DNA from: Rhodobiaceae bacterium
GTDB taxonomy: Bacteria > Pseudomonadota > Alphaproteobacteria > Parvibaculales > Parvibaculaceae
Direction: 5' to 3'
Assembly: GCA_021404525.1 (NCBI GenBank)
Contig: JAAWWE010000004.1
Span: 124,001 to 188,000, forward strand
Length of the DNA stretch: 64,000 bases
The notes beneath the pieces are model-generated. The model did not search any database, had not been told where the DNA came from, and saw only the letters and a list, made by a program, of their open reading frames with translations. Within the stretch, counting starts at the first letter, position 1; every line of letters starts with the position of its first letter. A program made the position numbers and the translations under genes. Positions 27,056 through 35,652 of the stretch are shown piece by piece.

Positions 27056-28024
27056 GTGACAGAGGATGCACCCAACAGAGCGCGGACCACCCAGGCCCGC
27101 TTTTTAGCGCTTGCGCCCAATGTCCAAGGAGCGCTGTGGCTGCTCGCGTCGGCGGCTCTCTTTACTGTGATGCAGACAATTGCGAAACATTTAGGCCAGC
27201 GACTTGATCCGTTTCAGGTGTCGCTTGCCCGCGCCTTCTTTGGCCTGCTTGCCATTCTACCGCTTCTAATGCGCGCAGGGTTTGGTGCTGGTGGCATCAA
27301 GACAAAAGTGCTGCCGCTGCAATTATTGCGCGGCGTGGTGGGGACGCTCGCCATGTTTTGCGGATTTTATGCGGTCGCCCATATGCCACTTGCCGATGCC
27401 CAGTCGCTCAATTTTGCGCGCGGCCTGTTTCTGGTGCCGCTCGCCATTTTGTTTCTCAAAGAAGTCGTGGGTGGTCGTCGTATTGCCGCTATGGCAGTTG
27501 GGTTTCTTGGGGTCCTCATCATGTTGCGCCCGACCGGGGAGATAGAGCCTGCGGCGCTGGTGGCCCTCGCCGGCGCGGCACTGGTGGCGTTTGCGACGGT
27601 GCTGGTAAAGATCGTCTCGCGCTATGACAGTCCGGTGACGCTCATGTTTTATACGGGTTTTGTCGGAACGCTGGTTGCGGTTGTCCCTGCCATTCTCAAT
27701 TGGGTGCCGCCGACGGCCTTTGAATATTTCCTGCTCGTCCTTGTGGGGGTGATTGGGGCGTCGGCGCATAATTGTTTCATTCGCGGCTATGCGGTTGGAG
27801 AGACGACCGCTGTGGCGCCGTTTGAATATACGTCGCTTATCTTTGCAGCGATGGCGGGCTTCTTCATCTTTGCCGATATTCCCGACATTTATACCGTCAT
27901 TGGGGCGCTCACCATTGTCGGCGCGTCGCTCTATATCGTGCGACGTGAAGCGCAAGCGAGTGGGGCGGAAGCAGACTCAACCGGTGGTCAAAAGTCCAAG
28001 ACGCACATGGGCCCCGACGCTTAG
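27056..28024 (+). CDS. EamA/DMT-superfamily transporter
   Basis: 322 residues with ten hydrophobic helices forming two EamA repeats. The first begins NVQGALWLLASAALFTVMQTIAKHLG and the second AALVALAGAALVAFATVLVKIVSRY; FEYTSLIFAAMAGFFIFAD is the usual helix 9. The start is GTG without a clear ribosome site. A small-molecule exporter; cargo unknown. The stop overlaps the convergent YkvA gene by four bases. Confidence 0.88.
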   Translation: MTEDAPNRARTTQARFLALAPNVQGALWLLASAALFTVMQTIAKHLGQRLDPFQVSLARAFFGLLAILPLLMRAGFGAGGIKTKVLPLQLLRGVVGTLAMFCGFYAVAHMPLADAQSLNFARGLFLVPLAILFLKEVVGGRRIAAMAVGFLGVLIMLRPTGEIEPAALVALAGAALVAFATVLVKIVSRYDSPVTLMFYTGFVGTLVAVVPAILNWVPPTAFEYFLLVLVGVIGASAHNCFIRGYAVGETTAVAPFEYTSLIFAAMAGFFIFADIPDIYTVIGALTIVGASLYIVRREAQASGAEADSTGGQKSKTHMGPDA

Positions 28025-28431
28025 TCTTCTTCGTTATCAGACTCGGGAATGCCAAGGGCCCGCCGGGCCTGCTCGGCGTGTTTCGGCTTGATGTGGGTCT
28101 GTACGATGCCGAGCGCTGTTAACAGGACCGTCGCATCGTCGGTAAAGCCTACTGCAGCGATAAAATCTGGCACCACATCTGTTGGCAGAACGAAATAAGC
28201 AAGGGCTGCGAGAAGTGTTGCGCGCACCCGTGTCGGGGTCCGTCTGTCGATCGCGCAAAAGTAAGCGCTGGCTGCTTCCTCGGCGAAAGGAATGCGTCCG
28301 CCTACTTTCAGCATCTTCTTCCAGAAGCTGAAACGGACCCGTTTTTCATTGCGGGCCATCACGGCTGGAAGCTGAATATCCTTTGAGCCGAAATCGGGAA
28401 CTGTTGTGCTTTGGGCGCGTTGCTCAGTCAT
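28021..28431 (-). CDS. YkvA family (DUF1232) protein
   Basis: 136 residues. The core YFVLPTDVVPDFIAAVGFTDDATVLLTAL is the DUF1232 signature: a short membrane-associated helix pair with conserved P-x-D-x-x-P-D and D-D. The frame stays open far upstream, but similarity begins at the ATG at 28431. Function unknown. Confidence 0.85.
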   Translation of the reverse strand: MTEQRAQSTTVPDFGSKDIQLPAVMARNEKRVRFSFWKKMLKVGGRIPFAEEAASAYFCAIDRRTPTRVRATLLAALAYFVLPTDVVPDFIAAVGFTDDATVLLTALGIVQTHIKPKHAEQARRALGIPESDNEED

Positions 28432-28645
28432 GAACCCAAGATGGGCAGAAAATTTGGCAGATGCAAGGCAAGGCAGACCCTGCGTCAGGCCTATTTTGCG
28501 GGCCAAATGGCGCTTCAGGGCTCGCTTTTGGGGCAAAAAACCTGTTACATCCGCCGCAGAATTTGATGATCGGCGCCACATAACCGCCATTGAGGCGGCA
28601 GAGCACCCGAATGGGGCCATCCGGCGCGAAACAGGGAGATAGCCC

Positions 28646-29428
28646 ATGAAGCTCGATTCTGGAATTAGTGCAGTCGTCACCGGTGGTGCGTCTGGTCTTG
28701 GTGAGGCCACAGCCCGCGCGCTGGCGGCTGAAGGTGTGAAGATCGCCATCTTCGACATGAACGAAGAAAAAGGCGAGGCCGTTGCCAAAGAACTTGGCGG
28801 CGTTTTCTGCAATGTGAACGTGACCGACGAAGCGACTGTTGACGCTGGCTTTGAAAAAGCCCGTGCTGCTGTTGGCCAGGAGCGTATCCTGATCAATTGT
28901 GCAGGTACAGGTAATGCGATCAAAACAGCAAGCCGCAACAAAGAGACGGGCGAGATCAAGCATTTCCCGCTTGATGCGTTTAACCTCATCATCCAGATCA
29001 ACCTGGTTGGCACCTTCCGCTGCATCGCGAAATCTGCTGCGGGCATGATGTCACTTGATCCGCTGGACGGTGGTGAGCGTGGCGCAATCGTGAACACGGC
29101 GTCTGTTGCTGCTGAAGATGGCCAGATTGGCCAGGCTGCTTACTCCGCGTCCAAGGGTGGTGTTGTTGGCATGACATTGCCGATTGCGCGCGACCTTTCC
29201 CGTGAGGGCATTCGGGTCAACACGATCCTGCCAGGTATCTTCAACACGCCATTGCTTGCCGCTGCTCCTGAGCAGGTGAAGCAGGCTCTTGGCATGCAGG
29301 TGCCTTACCCACCACGTCTTGGTGATCCAGACGAGTACGCAGCGCTTGCGAAGCTTATGGTTGAAAACAGCTACATGAACGGCGAAGACGTCCGTCTTGA
29401 TGGCGCCATCCGGATGGCTCCACGCTGA
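28646..29428 (+). CDS. Short-chain dehydrogenase, 3-hydroxyacyl-CoA dehydrogenase type II-like
   Basis: 260 residues. Cofactor motif TGGASGLG, active-site YSASK (in QAAYSASKGG) and the Ser in VNTASVAAEDGQIGQAAYSASKGGV-type context. The C-terminal IRVNTILPGIFNTPLL is close to HSD17B10/type II 3-hydroxyacyl-CoA dehydrogenases, so fatty-acid or branched-acid breakdown with NAD is the likely role. Followed by a strong terminator. Confidence 0.9.
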   Translation: MKLDSGISAVVTGGASGLGEATARALAAEGVKIAIFDMNEEKGEAVAKELGGVFCNVNVTDEATVDAGFEKARAAVGQERILINCAGTGNAIKTASRNKETGEIKHFPLDAFNLIIQINLVGTFRCIAKSAAGMMSLDPLDGGERGAIVNTASVAAEDGQIGQAAYSASKGGVVGMTLPIARDLSREGIRVNTILPGIFNTPLLAAAPEQVKQALGMQVPYPPRLGDPDEYAALAKLMVENSYMNGEDVRLDGAIRMAPR

Positions 29429-29452
29429 TTGACCTCAGTTGCTAAACTGAAA

Positions 29453-29480
29453 AGCCCCGGTGGAGACACCGGGGCTTTTT
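29453..29480 (+). terminator. Rho-independent terminator of the SDR gene
   Basis: Perfect 10-bp stem agccccggtg / caccggggct with a 4-base loop, followed by TTTT on the plus strand. It is 24 bases after the SDR stop. Confidence 0.93.
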
Positions 29481-29497
29481 GTTGCGTGATCCGATTG

Positions 29498-29677
29498 TCA
29501 GACGCTTTTGTCGACAACTTTACCGGTCCCAGGTGGTGGGGCAGAGGGACGGTTCGCCGCTTCCTCAATGGCATCAGCAAATTTCTGATCGGCTTCGAAC
29601 GTTTTCTTTAGAACGACAGATGACACAGAAAGTTGTGTCTGCGCTTTGTCCAGCGTGGCGCCAGCGATAGAACTCAT
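29498..29677 (-). CDS. YjfB-like putative motility protein, copy 1
   Basis: 59 residues. It begins MSSIAGATLDKAQTQLSVSS and is helical and Ala/Gln-rich, as in the YjfB (putative motility protein) family, then ends with APPPGTGKVVDKSV. It is paralogous to the next gene on the same strand, which has the same length, layout and tail. The ATG at 29677 is preferred to the TTG at 29683. No flagellar genes are nearby. Confidence 0.7.
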   Translation of the reverse strand: MSSIAGATLDKAQTQLSVSSVVLKKTFEADQKFADAIEEAANRPSAPPPGTGKVVDKSV

Positions 29678-29777
29678 GGGCAAGGCCTTAATCTGTTGTG
29701 GTTGTTCTCAACAGACTAAGGGTCGATCTCTTGCGAAAGAGATGCGTTGGCGTCGACAGTTTGAATGAAATTGCAGC

Positions 29778-29963
29778 CTAGACGCTAACGTCGACGGCTT
29801 TGCCGGTACCTGGTGGGGGTGCGCTCGCAACCACTTCCTGGATCACGGAGATGAGTTCCTGGTCCGCTTTGGCGGCTTGTTTTAAAGCCGCATTTTGAAG
29901 CGTTGTCTGCGTTTGTGCCGCCTGCTGTGCGACAGCTGCTGATGCAATGCTTGAAGCGTCCAT
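29778..29963 (-). CDS. YjfB-like putative motility protein, copy 2
   Basis: 61 residues, MDASSIASAAVAQQAAQTQT at the N-terminus, which is very close to the YjfB family start, and the tail APPPGTGKAVDVSV shared with copy 1. GAAGGGG precedes the ATG. With copy 1 it forms a tandem pair separated by 100 bases. Probably a duplication; role unknown. Confidence 0.75.
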   Translation of the reverse strand: MDASSIASAAVAQQAAQTQTTLQNAALKQAAKADQELISVIQEVVASAPPPGTGKAVDVSV

Positions 29964-30040
29964 AAACTTACAGCCCCTTCTTTACCTAGCTCTCAAGGTA
30001 AACGAAGAGGCTTGCTAAAGAGTTTATCTTTCTGTTGTGA

Positions 30041-30086
30041 CGCATATTCTTGTCCGAAAACCGATCACACTTTTCGGGAATATACG
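30041..30086. repeat. Rhizobial-type intergenic palindrome, copy a
   Basis: Arms cgcatattc (30041-30049) and gaatatacg (30078-30086) match at 8 of 9 positions around a core containing gtccgaaaaccg and cacttttcggg. This core is, to my knowledge, that of a palindrome scattered between genes in many Rhizobiales. It abuts the phhB stop and may double as its terminator. Confidence 0.6.
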
Positions 30087-30401
30087 CTATCTCCCTGCTT
30101 TTCCGGCAAACTTGTCCATGACCTTGGCGAGTTTGATGTCGAGCTCTGTGATTCCACCGGCATCGTGGGTGTTGAGGGTCACGTTCACGGTTTTGTAGAC
30201 GTTGAACCATTCGGGATGGTGGTCCATTTTTTCTGCAACAATGGCGATGCGGGCCATCCAGCCGAAGGCGTCAGCAAAGTCTGTAAAGGTATAGGTTTTC
30301 TCGATGGCTTCCTTGCCGCGCACCTTTTTCCAGCCTTTGAGGCTTGCCAATGCTGTCTGGCGGGCTTTGCCCGTGAGTTTTGCAGGACGTGTGTCTGTCA
30401 T
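30087..30401 (-). CDS. phhB: Pterin-4a-carbinolamine dehydratase
   Basis: 104 residues, usual length. [32 protein letters not shown] carries the active-site His pair and the HPEW motif. It dehydrates 4a-hydroxytetrahydrobiopterin (recycling for phenylalanine hydroxylase) and can act as a dimerisation cofactor elsewhere. No phhA in the window. Confidence 0.95.
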   Translation of the reverse strand: MTDTRPAKLTGKARQTALASLKGWKKVRGKEAIEKTYTFTDFADAFGWMARIAIVAEKMDHHPEWFNVYKTVNVTLNTHDAGGITELDIKLAKVMDKFAGKAGR

Positions 30402-30432
30402 GGTCTTCCCTCTTTTGCCGAGAAATTCTTAT

Positions 30433-30480
30433 AGCGTGCTTTTTTGCTGAAATCTGGAACCGCTTGCCCAAAAGCACACT
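30433..30480. repeat. Intergenic inverted repeat between phhB and the P450 gene
   Basis: Arms agcgtgctttt (30433-30443) and aaaagcacact (30470-30480) match at 10 of 11 positions. It lies between divergent promoters, so it may be an operator. Its agcgt...act ends also resemble the palindromes at 19405 and 32234. Confidence 0.5.
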
Positions 30481-30511
30481 AAGATAGGGAGAAAAATAGG
30501 GAGAGGTGCAA

Positions 30512-31759
30512 ATGGGGCAAGAGAGCAACGCGCAAATTGAGGGGTTGGATCTTTACTCTTACGCGTTCCAATCTGATCCGGTGCCCTACCTGCATCGATT
30601 GCGGGCAGAGGATCCGGTCCATCTGTCCTCTCATGGTTTCTGGTTTTTGACCCGCTATGACGATGTGCAGATGGTGCTGCGCGACGCGGAACGGTTTTCC
30701 AGTGCAGGGGCCAGTTGGGGGAGCTCAAACCCCATGGCCAAGGATAAGGAAAAAGCCAAGGAGCAGGGCGGCGATGTGGGCAAGGTGGGCAATCTGCTCC
30801 GCCATTCCTTTAATCTGTCGGATCCGCCTGTGCATACCCGCCTGCGGGGCCTCGTGAACCAGGCCTTTTCGCGCCGCGCTGCAGAGCATAAGCGCGAGCG
30901 GATTGAAGCTGTTGCTAGAGAGCTTGTGGCAGCGGCGAAGGTCAAGGGTACTTTCGATCTGGTGAAAGATCTTGGGTTTCATCTTCCGATTATTGTGGCA
31001 TCAGAAATTATTGGTATTCCGACGGAGGACCGCGAGAAGTTCCGTCGCTCCTTCGAAGAGGCGGGAGTCTTGATGATGCCCATCAAGAACAAAGACGTGC
31101 TGGAGCGGGGTGTGGCCGCTGCACGGTGGCAGGGTCAGTATCTTAAAGACCTTGTTGAAGCGCGACGTGCCGAACCCGCAGACGATCTCATTTCCCATCT
31201 GATTGATGCGGAAGAAGAGGGTGAGCGTTTGACGGCGCCAGAGATGATGGCGGCGATTGCGACCATCTTTACGGCCGCCGGCACCACGACGGAGCGCATG
31301 ATCTCTTCAGGTCTCTATATCCTGCTCTCTAACCCAGATCAGTTTGCCGCCCTGCGGGATGACCGGTCGCTTATGGAGGGGGCGCTTGAAGAAATTTTAC
31401 GCTTTCATCATCCGGACCAATCGACATCGACCAACAGGCGTGCGACGCAGGATATTGAGATGAGGGGGAAGACCATACGGGCGGGCGATAGTGTGCGTGT
31501 GTCCCTAGGAGCTGCCAACCGCGACCCTGAGCGTTTTCCTGACCCAGACAGGTTTGATATTCGCCGGGTGGACAATAAGCATCTTTCCTTTGGGAACGGC
31601 ATTCACTTCTGTCTTGGTTCCGCTCTTGCGCGATCTGAGACGGAAGTCATGTTCAATATGGTTTTGGATGAGATGCCGAACCTGTCACTGGTGACAGAGA
31701 CGCCTATCAAAGATCCGAGACGTCCGGACCGCTATCAGGAAATATTGGTGAGCGCGTAG
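30512..31759 (+). CDS. Cytochrome P450
   Basis: 415 residues, soluble bacterial type. The I-helix has AAGTTTE, the K-helix E-x-x-R is EEILR, and the haem-binding loop is FGNGIHFCLGSALAR with the thiolate Cys at about 367. HSFNLSDPPVHTRLRGLVNQAFS is the C-helix region. It hydroxylates an unidentified substrate and needs a ferredoxin/reductase, not encoded here. ATG 30512 follows GGGAGAGG. Four bases precede the phosphatase gene. Confidence 0.95.
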   Translation: MGQESNAQIEGLDLYSYAFQSDPVPYLHRLRAEDPVHLSSHGFWFLTRYDDVQMVLRDAERFSSAGASWGSSNPMAKDKEKAKEQGGDVGKVGNLLRHSFNLSDPPVHTRLRGLVNQAFSRRAAEHKRERIEAVARELVAAAKVKGTFDLVKDLGFHLPIIVASEIIGIPTEDREKFRRSFEEAGVLMMPIKNKDVLERGVAAARWQGQYLKDLVEARRAEPADDLISHLIDAEEEGERLTAPEMMAAIATIFTAAGTTTERMISSGLYILLSNPDQFAALRDDRSLMEGALEEILRFHHPDQSTSTNRRATQDIEMRGKTIRAGDSVRVSLGAANRDPERFPDPDRFDIRRVDNKHLSFGNGIHFCLGSALARSETEVMFNMVLDEMPNLSLVTETPIKDPRRPDRYQEILVSA

Positions 31760-31762
31760 GCT

Positions 31763-32221
31763 ATGACGTCGATTCTATTTGTTTGCCTTGGCAATATTTG
31801 CCGGTCGCCCACGGCAGAAGCTGTGTTCCGGGCGCGCGCTGCTACTGCAGGCCTTGATGTTGCGATCGATTCGGCTGGAACGGGCGCCTGGCATGTGGGG
31901 GCGATGCCAGATGAACGGGCGCAAGCTGCAGGGATGGCGCGTGGCTATGATCTCACACCGATCCGAGCGCGGCAGGTTGTGGCAGATGATTATGAGACGT
32001 TCGATCTGGTGCTTGCCATGGATCATGACAATTTAGCCACGCTGAAATCACGCGCTCCTGCAGATCGACATGGGCGTATTCGCTTGTTCCTGGAGTTTGC
32101 GCCGGAAGCCGGGCTCAACGCCGTTCCCGATCCCTATTATGGTGGTGACGATGGATTTGAAGAGGTTCTTGATCTCATTGAATCCGCAAGCGACGGGCTC
32201 ATCGCTCACCTGAAGAGTTAG
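31763..32221 (+). CDS. Low-molecular-weight protein-tyrosine phosphatase
   Basis: 152 residues. FVCLGNICRSPTAEAVF is the P-loop with catalytic Cys and Arg; the general acid Asp lies in VPDPYYGGDDGFEEVLD. Full length. It dephosphorylates phosphotyrosine proteins, often in exopolysaccharide control, though no such cluster is adjacent. Likely co-transcribed with the P450. Confidence 0.95.
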   Translation: MTSILFVCLGNICRSPTAEAVFRARAATAGLDVAIDSAGTGAWHVGAMPDERAQAAGMARGYDLTPIRARQVVADDYETFDLVLAMDHDNLATLKSRAPADRHGRIRLFLEFAPEAGLNAVPDPYYGGDDGFEEVLDLIESASDGLIAHLKS

Positions 32222-32233
32222 AACTATTTCTAC

Positions 32234-32278
32234 GCGTTTTCGGACGGAAAACCGGAAGCCCACATTTCCTGAAAACGC
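32234..32278. repeat. Rhizobial-type intergenic palindrome, copy b
   Basis: Arms gcgttttc (32234-32241) and gaaaacgc (32271-32278) are perfect complements. The core has ggacggaaaaccgg. The first 14 bases, gcgttttcggacgg, are identical to those at 42466. It lies between the convergent phosphatase and signal peptidase genes, where it could terminate both. Confidence 0.6.
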
Positions 32279-32279
32279 T

Positions 32280-32996
32280 TTAGTCCAACAGGCTCATAAA
32301 ACGTCTTGGGGCGCAGGTGAGATGCGGTGCCTCATGCGGGCAGGTGTGGAGTGAAAAGTGGATGATGCGCGCTTTGCCGATCAGGTTTTCGAGCGGCACA
32401 TAGGACAGGCTTGGAAACCGGCTGTCAGATGAATTGTCCCGGTTGTCCCCCATCATGAACACATGCCCGTCAGGCACCTGATAGACAGGCGTGTTGTCAG
32501 CGCGTCCTCTGTCGCTTCGCTCAATGATGATGTGATCTTTGGCAGGGAGGGCTTCGTTAAACATGCGGACGCGGATCTCACGGCCCTGCTGATCCGCATA
32601 GGCATAATCTTCCATCATCGTGCGGGGCACGGTGAGCCCATTGATCATTAAACGGCCCTGGCGCAGTTCAATTTTCTCGCCTGGCAGTCCAACGACCCGC
32701 TTGATCATGTCTGTTCCTGGTTGGAGGGGATGATCGAAGACGATGATGTCTCCGCGCTCTGGCAGTGACCCAAACAGCCGGGTGTCGCTTTTGGGAAGAT
32801 AGTGACCAAGCCCATAAGGAAGGGAGTGACGGGAATAGCCATAGTCCCATTTTGTGACCATAAGGCGGTCATCCACCTCCAGTGTCGGAACCATGCTTTC
32901 AGAGGGAATGTAGTAGGTCGCAAAAGCAGCGGTCCGCATGACCAAGACGGCGAGCAGCGTGAAGCTCAGTGTTTTTATGAGTTCTTTGATGGTCAT
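32280..32996 (-). CDS. lepB: Signal peptidase I
   Basis: 238 residues. One N-terminal membrane helix (about 8-29), then IPSESMVPTL with the nucleophile Ser34, DMIKRVVGLPGEKI with general base Lys99, and GDNRDNSSDSRFP (box E). It cleaves signal peptides outside the inner membrane. The single-helix form is usual in alphaproteobacteria. Unlike the common lepB-rnc-era order, its neighbours are not rnc or era, so this may be an additional copy. Confidence 0.93.
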   Translation of the reverse strand: MTIKELIKTLSFTLLAVLVMRTAAFATYYIPSESMVPTLEVDDRLMVTKWDYGYSRHSLPYGLGHYLPKSDTRLFGSLPERGDIIVFDHPLQPGTDMIKRVVGLPGEKIELRQGRLMINGLTVPRTMMEDYAYADQQGREIRVRMFNEALPAKDHIIIERSDRGRADNTPVYQVPDGHVFMMGDNRDNSSDSRFPSLSYVPLENLIGKARIIHFSLHTCPHEAPHLTCAPRRFMSLLD

Positions 32997-33056
32997 GAAC
33001 GTCCCCTCCTATCGCTCTTGTGTCAGACCTAGGCATTCATTGGTTTGTTCGCAAGG

Positions 33057-33614
33057 TCAGGCCGCGTGGACTTCTTCGTCCAGGTCATATGTGCGCTCGG
33101 CCACATAGGGTCCACCGCCTTTGGAGTTGCGGGCAGAAAAGAGCACGAAGCGACTAACCGGGAAGGGCAATGTTGAAAACAGATTGCGGTGCTCGATGTA
33201 GTGCATCACATCGCACGGATTGGTGCTGCGTTTGTTGAGGCGCGCCACAGTGACATGGGGCGTGTATTTCCGTGGTTCGGGTTTGAGCCCAAGTTTCTGC
33301 ATCGCGGTTTCTTGTTTGGCCTGCAATGCGCGCAAGGGTTCGCTCTCTGCCACGCCCGCCCATAAGGCATGTGGCTTTGCATGGCCGAAGGAGCCCAGCC
33401 CATCCAACTGCAGATCAAACGGGCTCCCATGAATTTGGGTGAGAGCCTCATCAATGTCGTAGGCCATGTCTTCAGAGACATCGCCGATGAAGCGCAGCGT
33501 GATGTGGAAGTTTTCCGGACTGATCCAGCGCGCGTCTTTGAGGCCAGACTGCAGGCTGCATAGGCGTTCTGCGGCGCTTGCAGGGATCTCGAGGGCGGTA
33601 AAAAGGCGTATCAT
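33057..33614 (-). CDS. thpR: RNA 2',3'-cyclic phosphodiesterase
   Basis: 185 residues. The two H-x-T/S-x motifs of the 2H phosphoesterase family are HITLRF (His37) and HVTVARL. FSARNSKGGGPYV is the usual C-terminal block. It opens 2',3'-cyclic RNA ends to 2'-phosphates. Monocistronic. Confidence 0.93.
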   Translation of the reverse strand: MIRLFTALEIPASAAERLCSLQSGLKDARWISPENFHITLRFIGDVSEDMAYDIDEALTQIHGSPFDLQLDGLGSFGHAKPHALWAGVAESEPLRALQAKQETAMQKLGLKPEPRKYTPHVTVARLNKRSTNPCDVMHYIEHRNLFSTLPFPVSRFVLFSARNSKGGGPYVAERTYDLDEEVHAA

Positions 33615-33648
33615 CTGGGGCCCTCCTGATCGTTACTTACACAAAAGA

Positions 33649-33678
33649 GATTGGGCTGATTTGGTAATCAGCGCAATC
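33649..33678 (-). terminator. Terminator of the Tas-like AKR gene
   Basis: Arms gattgggctgat / atcagcgcaatc pair at 11 of 12 positions with a 6-base loop. On the minus strand the stem is followed by TCTTTTGTG. It lies about 65 bases beyond the AKR stop. Confidence 0.7.
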
Positions 33679-33721
33679 CCTTTCATGAAAGATTCACATT
33701 CGTAGAGCGTCCAGCGCAGCC

Positions 33722-33758
33722 CCTTATGAGCAAGGGCAAGTGCCTTATGGGCAAGGGC
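33722..33758. repeat. 16-bp direct repeat across the Tas-like stop codon
   Basis: ccttatgagcaagggc (33722-33737) and ccttatgggcaagggc (33743-33758) differ at one base, with 5 bases between them. The second copy spans the AKR stop codon. It looks like a local duplication. Confidence 0.7.
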
Positions 33759-34794
33759 TGGGGCAGGTGTGATGCACAGCATCAATTTCTTTTTCCAGCT
33801 CTTCTGACCATTCGACATCCACCGAGGTCACCGCAAGTTTCAACTGCTCCATGGTCGTTGCGCCAATGATGTTCGACGTGACGAAGGGCCGTGTTGTTGC
33901 AAACTGATTGGCAAGCTGCGACGCATCAATGCCCCACTTCTTGGCGATGGCTAGATATTTGTCGATGATGGCTTCGACGCCTTCACCCTCGTAGCGTTGC
34001 AGACGATTGAAGAGCGCCTTGCGGGATCCTTCAGGCAGTGCGCCTTTCTGGTACTTGCCTGTCAGGTAGCCTTGCGCCAGTGGTGAATAGGCCAAGAGCC
34101 CCACCTGCTCGCGATGAGAGACTTCCGAGAGGCCAACTTCATATGCCCGGTTCAACAGGTTGTAGGCGTTCTGGATAGACTGAACGCGGGGCAGACCGCT
34201 CATTTCGGCATGGTGTAGGAACTTCATGGTGCCCCAGGCGCTTTCGTTGGAGAGGCCAATCCAGCGCACCTTGCCGCTTTTTACTATTTCATCGAGCGTT
34301 TCGAGAATGTCACCAATCTTGTTGATCTCATCGCCCACATGTTGGTAGCCCCCACCTGGGTTGCCGCCGAACAGCGGAATAGGACGGTCTGGCCAGTGGA
34401 GCTGATAGAGATCGATGTGGTCTGTTTGCAGGCGCTTCAGGCTCGCATTCACCGCTTCATTCAATTGTTCTTTTGTGTGCTGTGTATCTGACCCGTCTTC
34501 CCGCATCCAGGTGAAGGGTGCGCGGCCAGCAGCCTTGGTCGCAAGAATGATCTTGTCGCGATTGCCGTTTTTCTTAAACCAGCTCCCGATGATGCGCTCA
34601 GTGGAGCCCTGCGTCTCTGGACGTGGCGGCACGGCGTACATTTCGGCGGTGTCGAAGAAATTGATGCCCATGGAGACGGCGTAGTCCATCTGCTCATGGC
34701 CTTCGGCTTCGGTATTCTGTTCGCCCCAGGTCATGGTACCCAGGCAAATCTCACTTACTTCCTGGCCGGTGCGGCCAAGTTCACGATACTTCAT
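33745..34794 (-). CDS. Tas-like aldo/keto reductase
   Basis: 349 residues. MKYRELGRTGQEVSEICLGTMTWGEQNTEAEGHEQMDYA is the Tas/YajO-type start. The catalytic residues are visible: Asp and Tyr in FFDTAEMY, Lys in LATKAAG and His in YQLHWPDR. The C-terminal cofactor block is SNIIGATTMEQLKLA. The last residues (CPSPCP) are encoded within a short direct repeat, but the reading frame is intact. Confidence 0.93.
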   Translation of the reverse strand: MKYRELGRTGQEVSEICLGTMTWGEQNTEAEGHEQMDYAVSMGINFFDTAEMYAVPPRPETQGSTERIIGSWFKKNGNRDKIILATKAAGRAPFTWMREDGSDTQHTKEQLNEAVNASLKRLQTDHIDLYQLHWPDRPIPLFGGNPGGGYQHVGDEINKIGDILETLDEIVKSGKVRWIGLSNESAWGTMKFLHHAEMSGLPRVQSIQNAYNLLNRAYEVGLSEVSHREQVGLLAYSPLAQGYLTGKYQKGALPEGSRKALFNRLQRYEGEGVEAIIDKYLAIAKKWGIDASQLANQFATTRPFVTSNIIGATTMEQLKLAVTSVDVEWSEELEKEIDAVHHTCPSPCP

Positions 34795-34845
34795 TGGATC
34801 CCCCCAAATGTCGGTCTGGTTTTATAGATGGCTTAGAAAGGTTTG

Positions 34846-35541
34846 TCAGTTGATGGCGGCGGTTTCTTCGCTCGGCCCTTCGATCAACTGCTCTACAAGC
34901 GGCAGGATGCGCTCGACAATGACGGCAACCCCTTCTTCGGTGGGGTGAATGCCGTCTGGCAAATTAAGATGACGCTCCGCGGCGACCCCGTCCAAGAAGA
35001 AGGGATAGAGGGGGGCATCATATTTCTCGGCAAGGTCGGGAAAGATGGTGTTGAAATCCGCCGCATAGTCGTCGCCCATATTAGGTGGCGCGAGCATGCC
35101 GGCGATGAGCACCTTCACGCCGCGCTTGGACATTTGCTGAATGATCGCGTCAAGATTGGCTCGGGTCACGTCCGGTTCTATACCGCGCAGGGCGTCGTTT
35201 GAGCCGAGCTCCAGGATGAGGGCGTCAGTTTCGGGGCCAACGGCCCAATCGAGGCGCGCTAGCCCGCCGGTGCTGGTATCACCGGATACACCTGCATTCA
35301 TCACGTTGACGTGATGGCCTTTCGCGTTTAACGCCCGGCCCAATTGTTCAGGAAAACCAGCGCCTGGAGGAAGCAGGTAACCTGCCGATAAACTGTCGCC
35401 CAGGGCGACGATTTCAAATGGATCGGTCCGTTCAGCCTCGGAAACAGGGGCTTCCGCTGCCTGAACCGACCAGCTGCCCAGGCTAAATGCTGCTGCAATG
35501 ATCCATGTTTTCATGCCGAACGTAGTCTGTATGCGTCTCAT
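34846..35541 (-). CDS. tesA: TesA-like arylesterase / lysophospholipase L1 (SGNH)
   Basis: 231 residues. A signal peptide (ends about VQAAEA) gives a periplasmic enzyme. All SGNH blocks are present: ALGDSLSAGY (Ser), NAGVSGDTS (Gly), ELGSNDAL (Asn) and DGIHPTEEG (Asp-His). It hydrolyses esters or lysophospholipids. An alternative ATG at 35514 would also keep the signal peptide. Divergent from ybbA-ybbP, the same trio as in E. coli. Confidence 0.93.
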   Translation of the reverse strand: MRRIQTTFGMKTWIIAAAFSLGSWSVQAAEAPVSEAERTDPFEIVALGDSLSAGYLLPPGAGFPEQLGRALNAKGHHVNVMNAGVSGDTSTGGLARLDWAVGPETDALILELGSNDALRGIEPDVTRANLDAIIQQMSKRGVKVLIAGMLAPPNMGDDYAADFNTIFPDLAEKYDAPLYPFFLDGVAAERHLNLPDGIHPTEEGVAVIVERILPLVEQLIEGPSEETAAIN

Positions 35542-35652
35542 ATAAGTCCATATAGGCTTGTATGGGCCCTAGGAAAAGGCCATATCGGCTTGATCGCCTG
35601 CTCTCCCGCCCCTTAAAGGGCGCTAAATCAAGAAGGACGCCCGCGCGCTCCC

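Noticed and set aside
32280..32996. Calling this the sole housekeeping signal peptidase
   Set aside because: The usual rnc-era neighbours are absent and the rest of the genome is not visible, so whether it is the main copy or an extra one cannot be decided.
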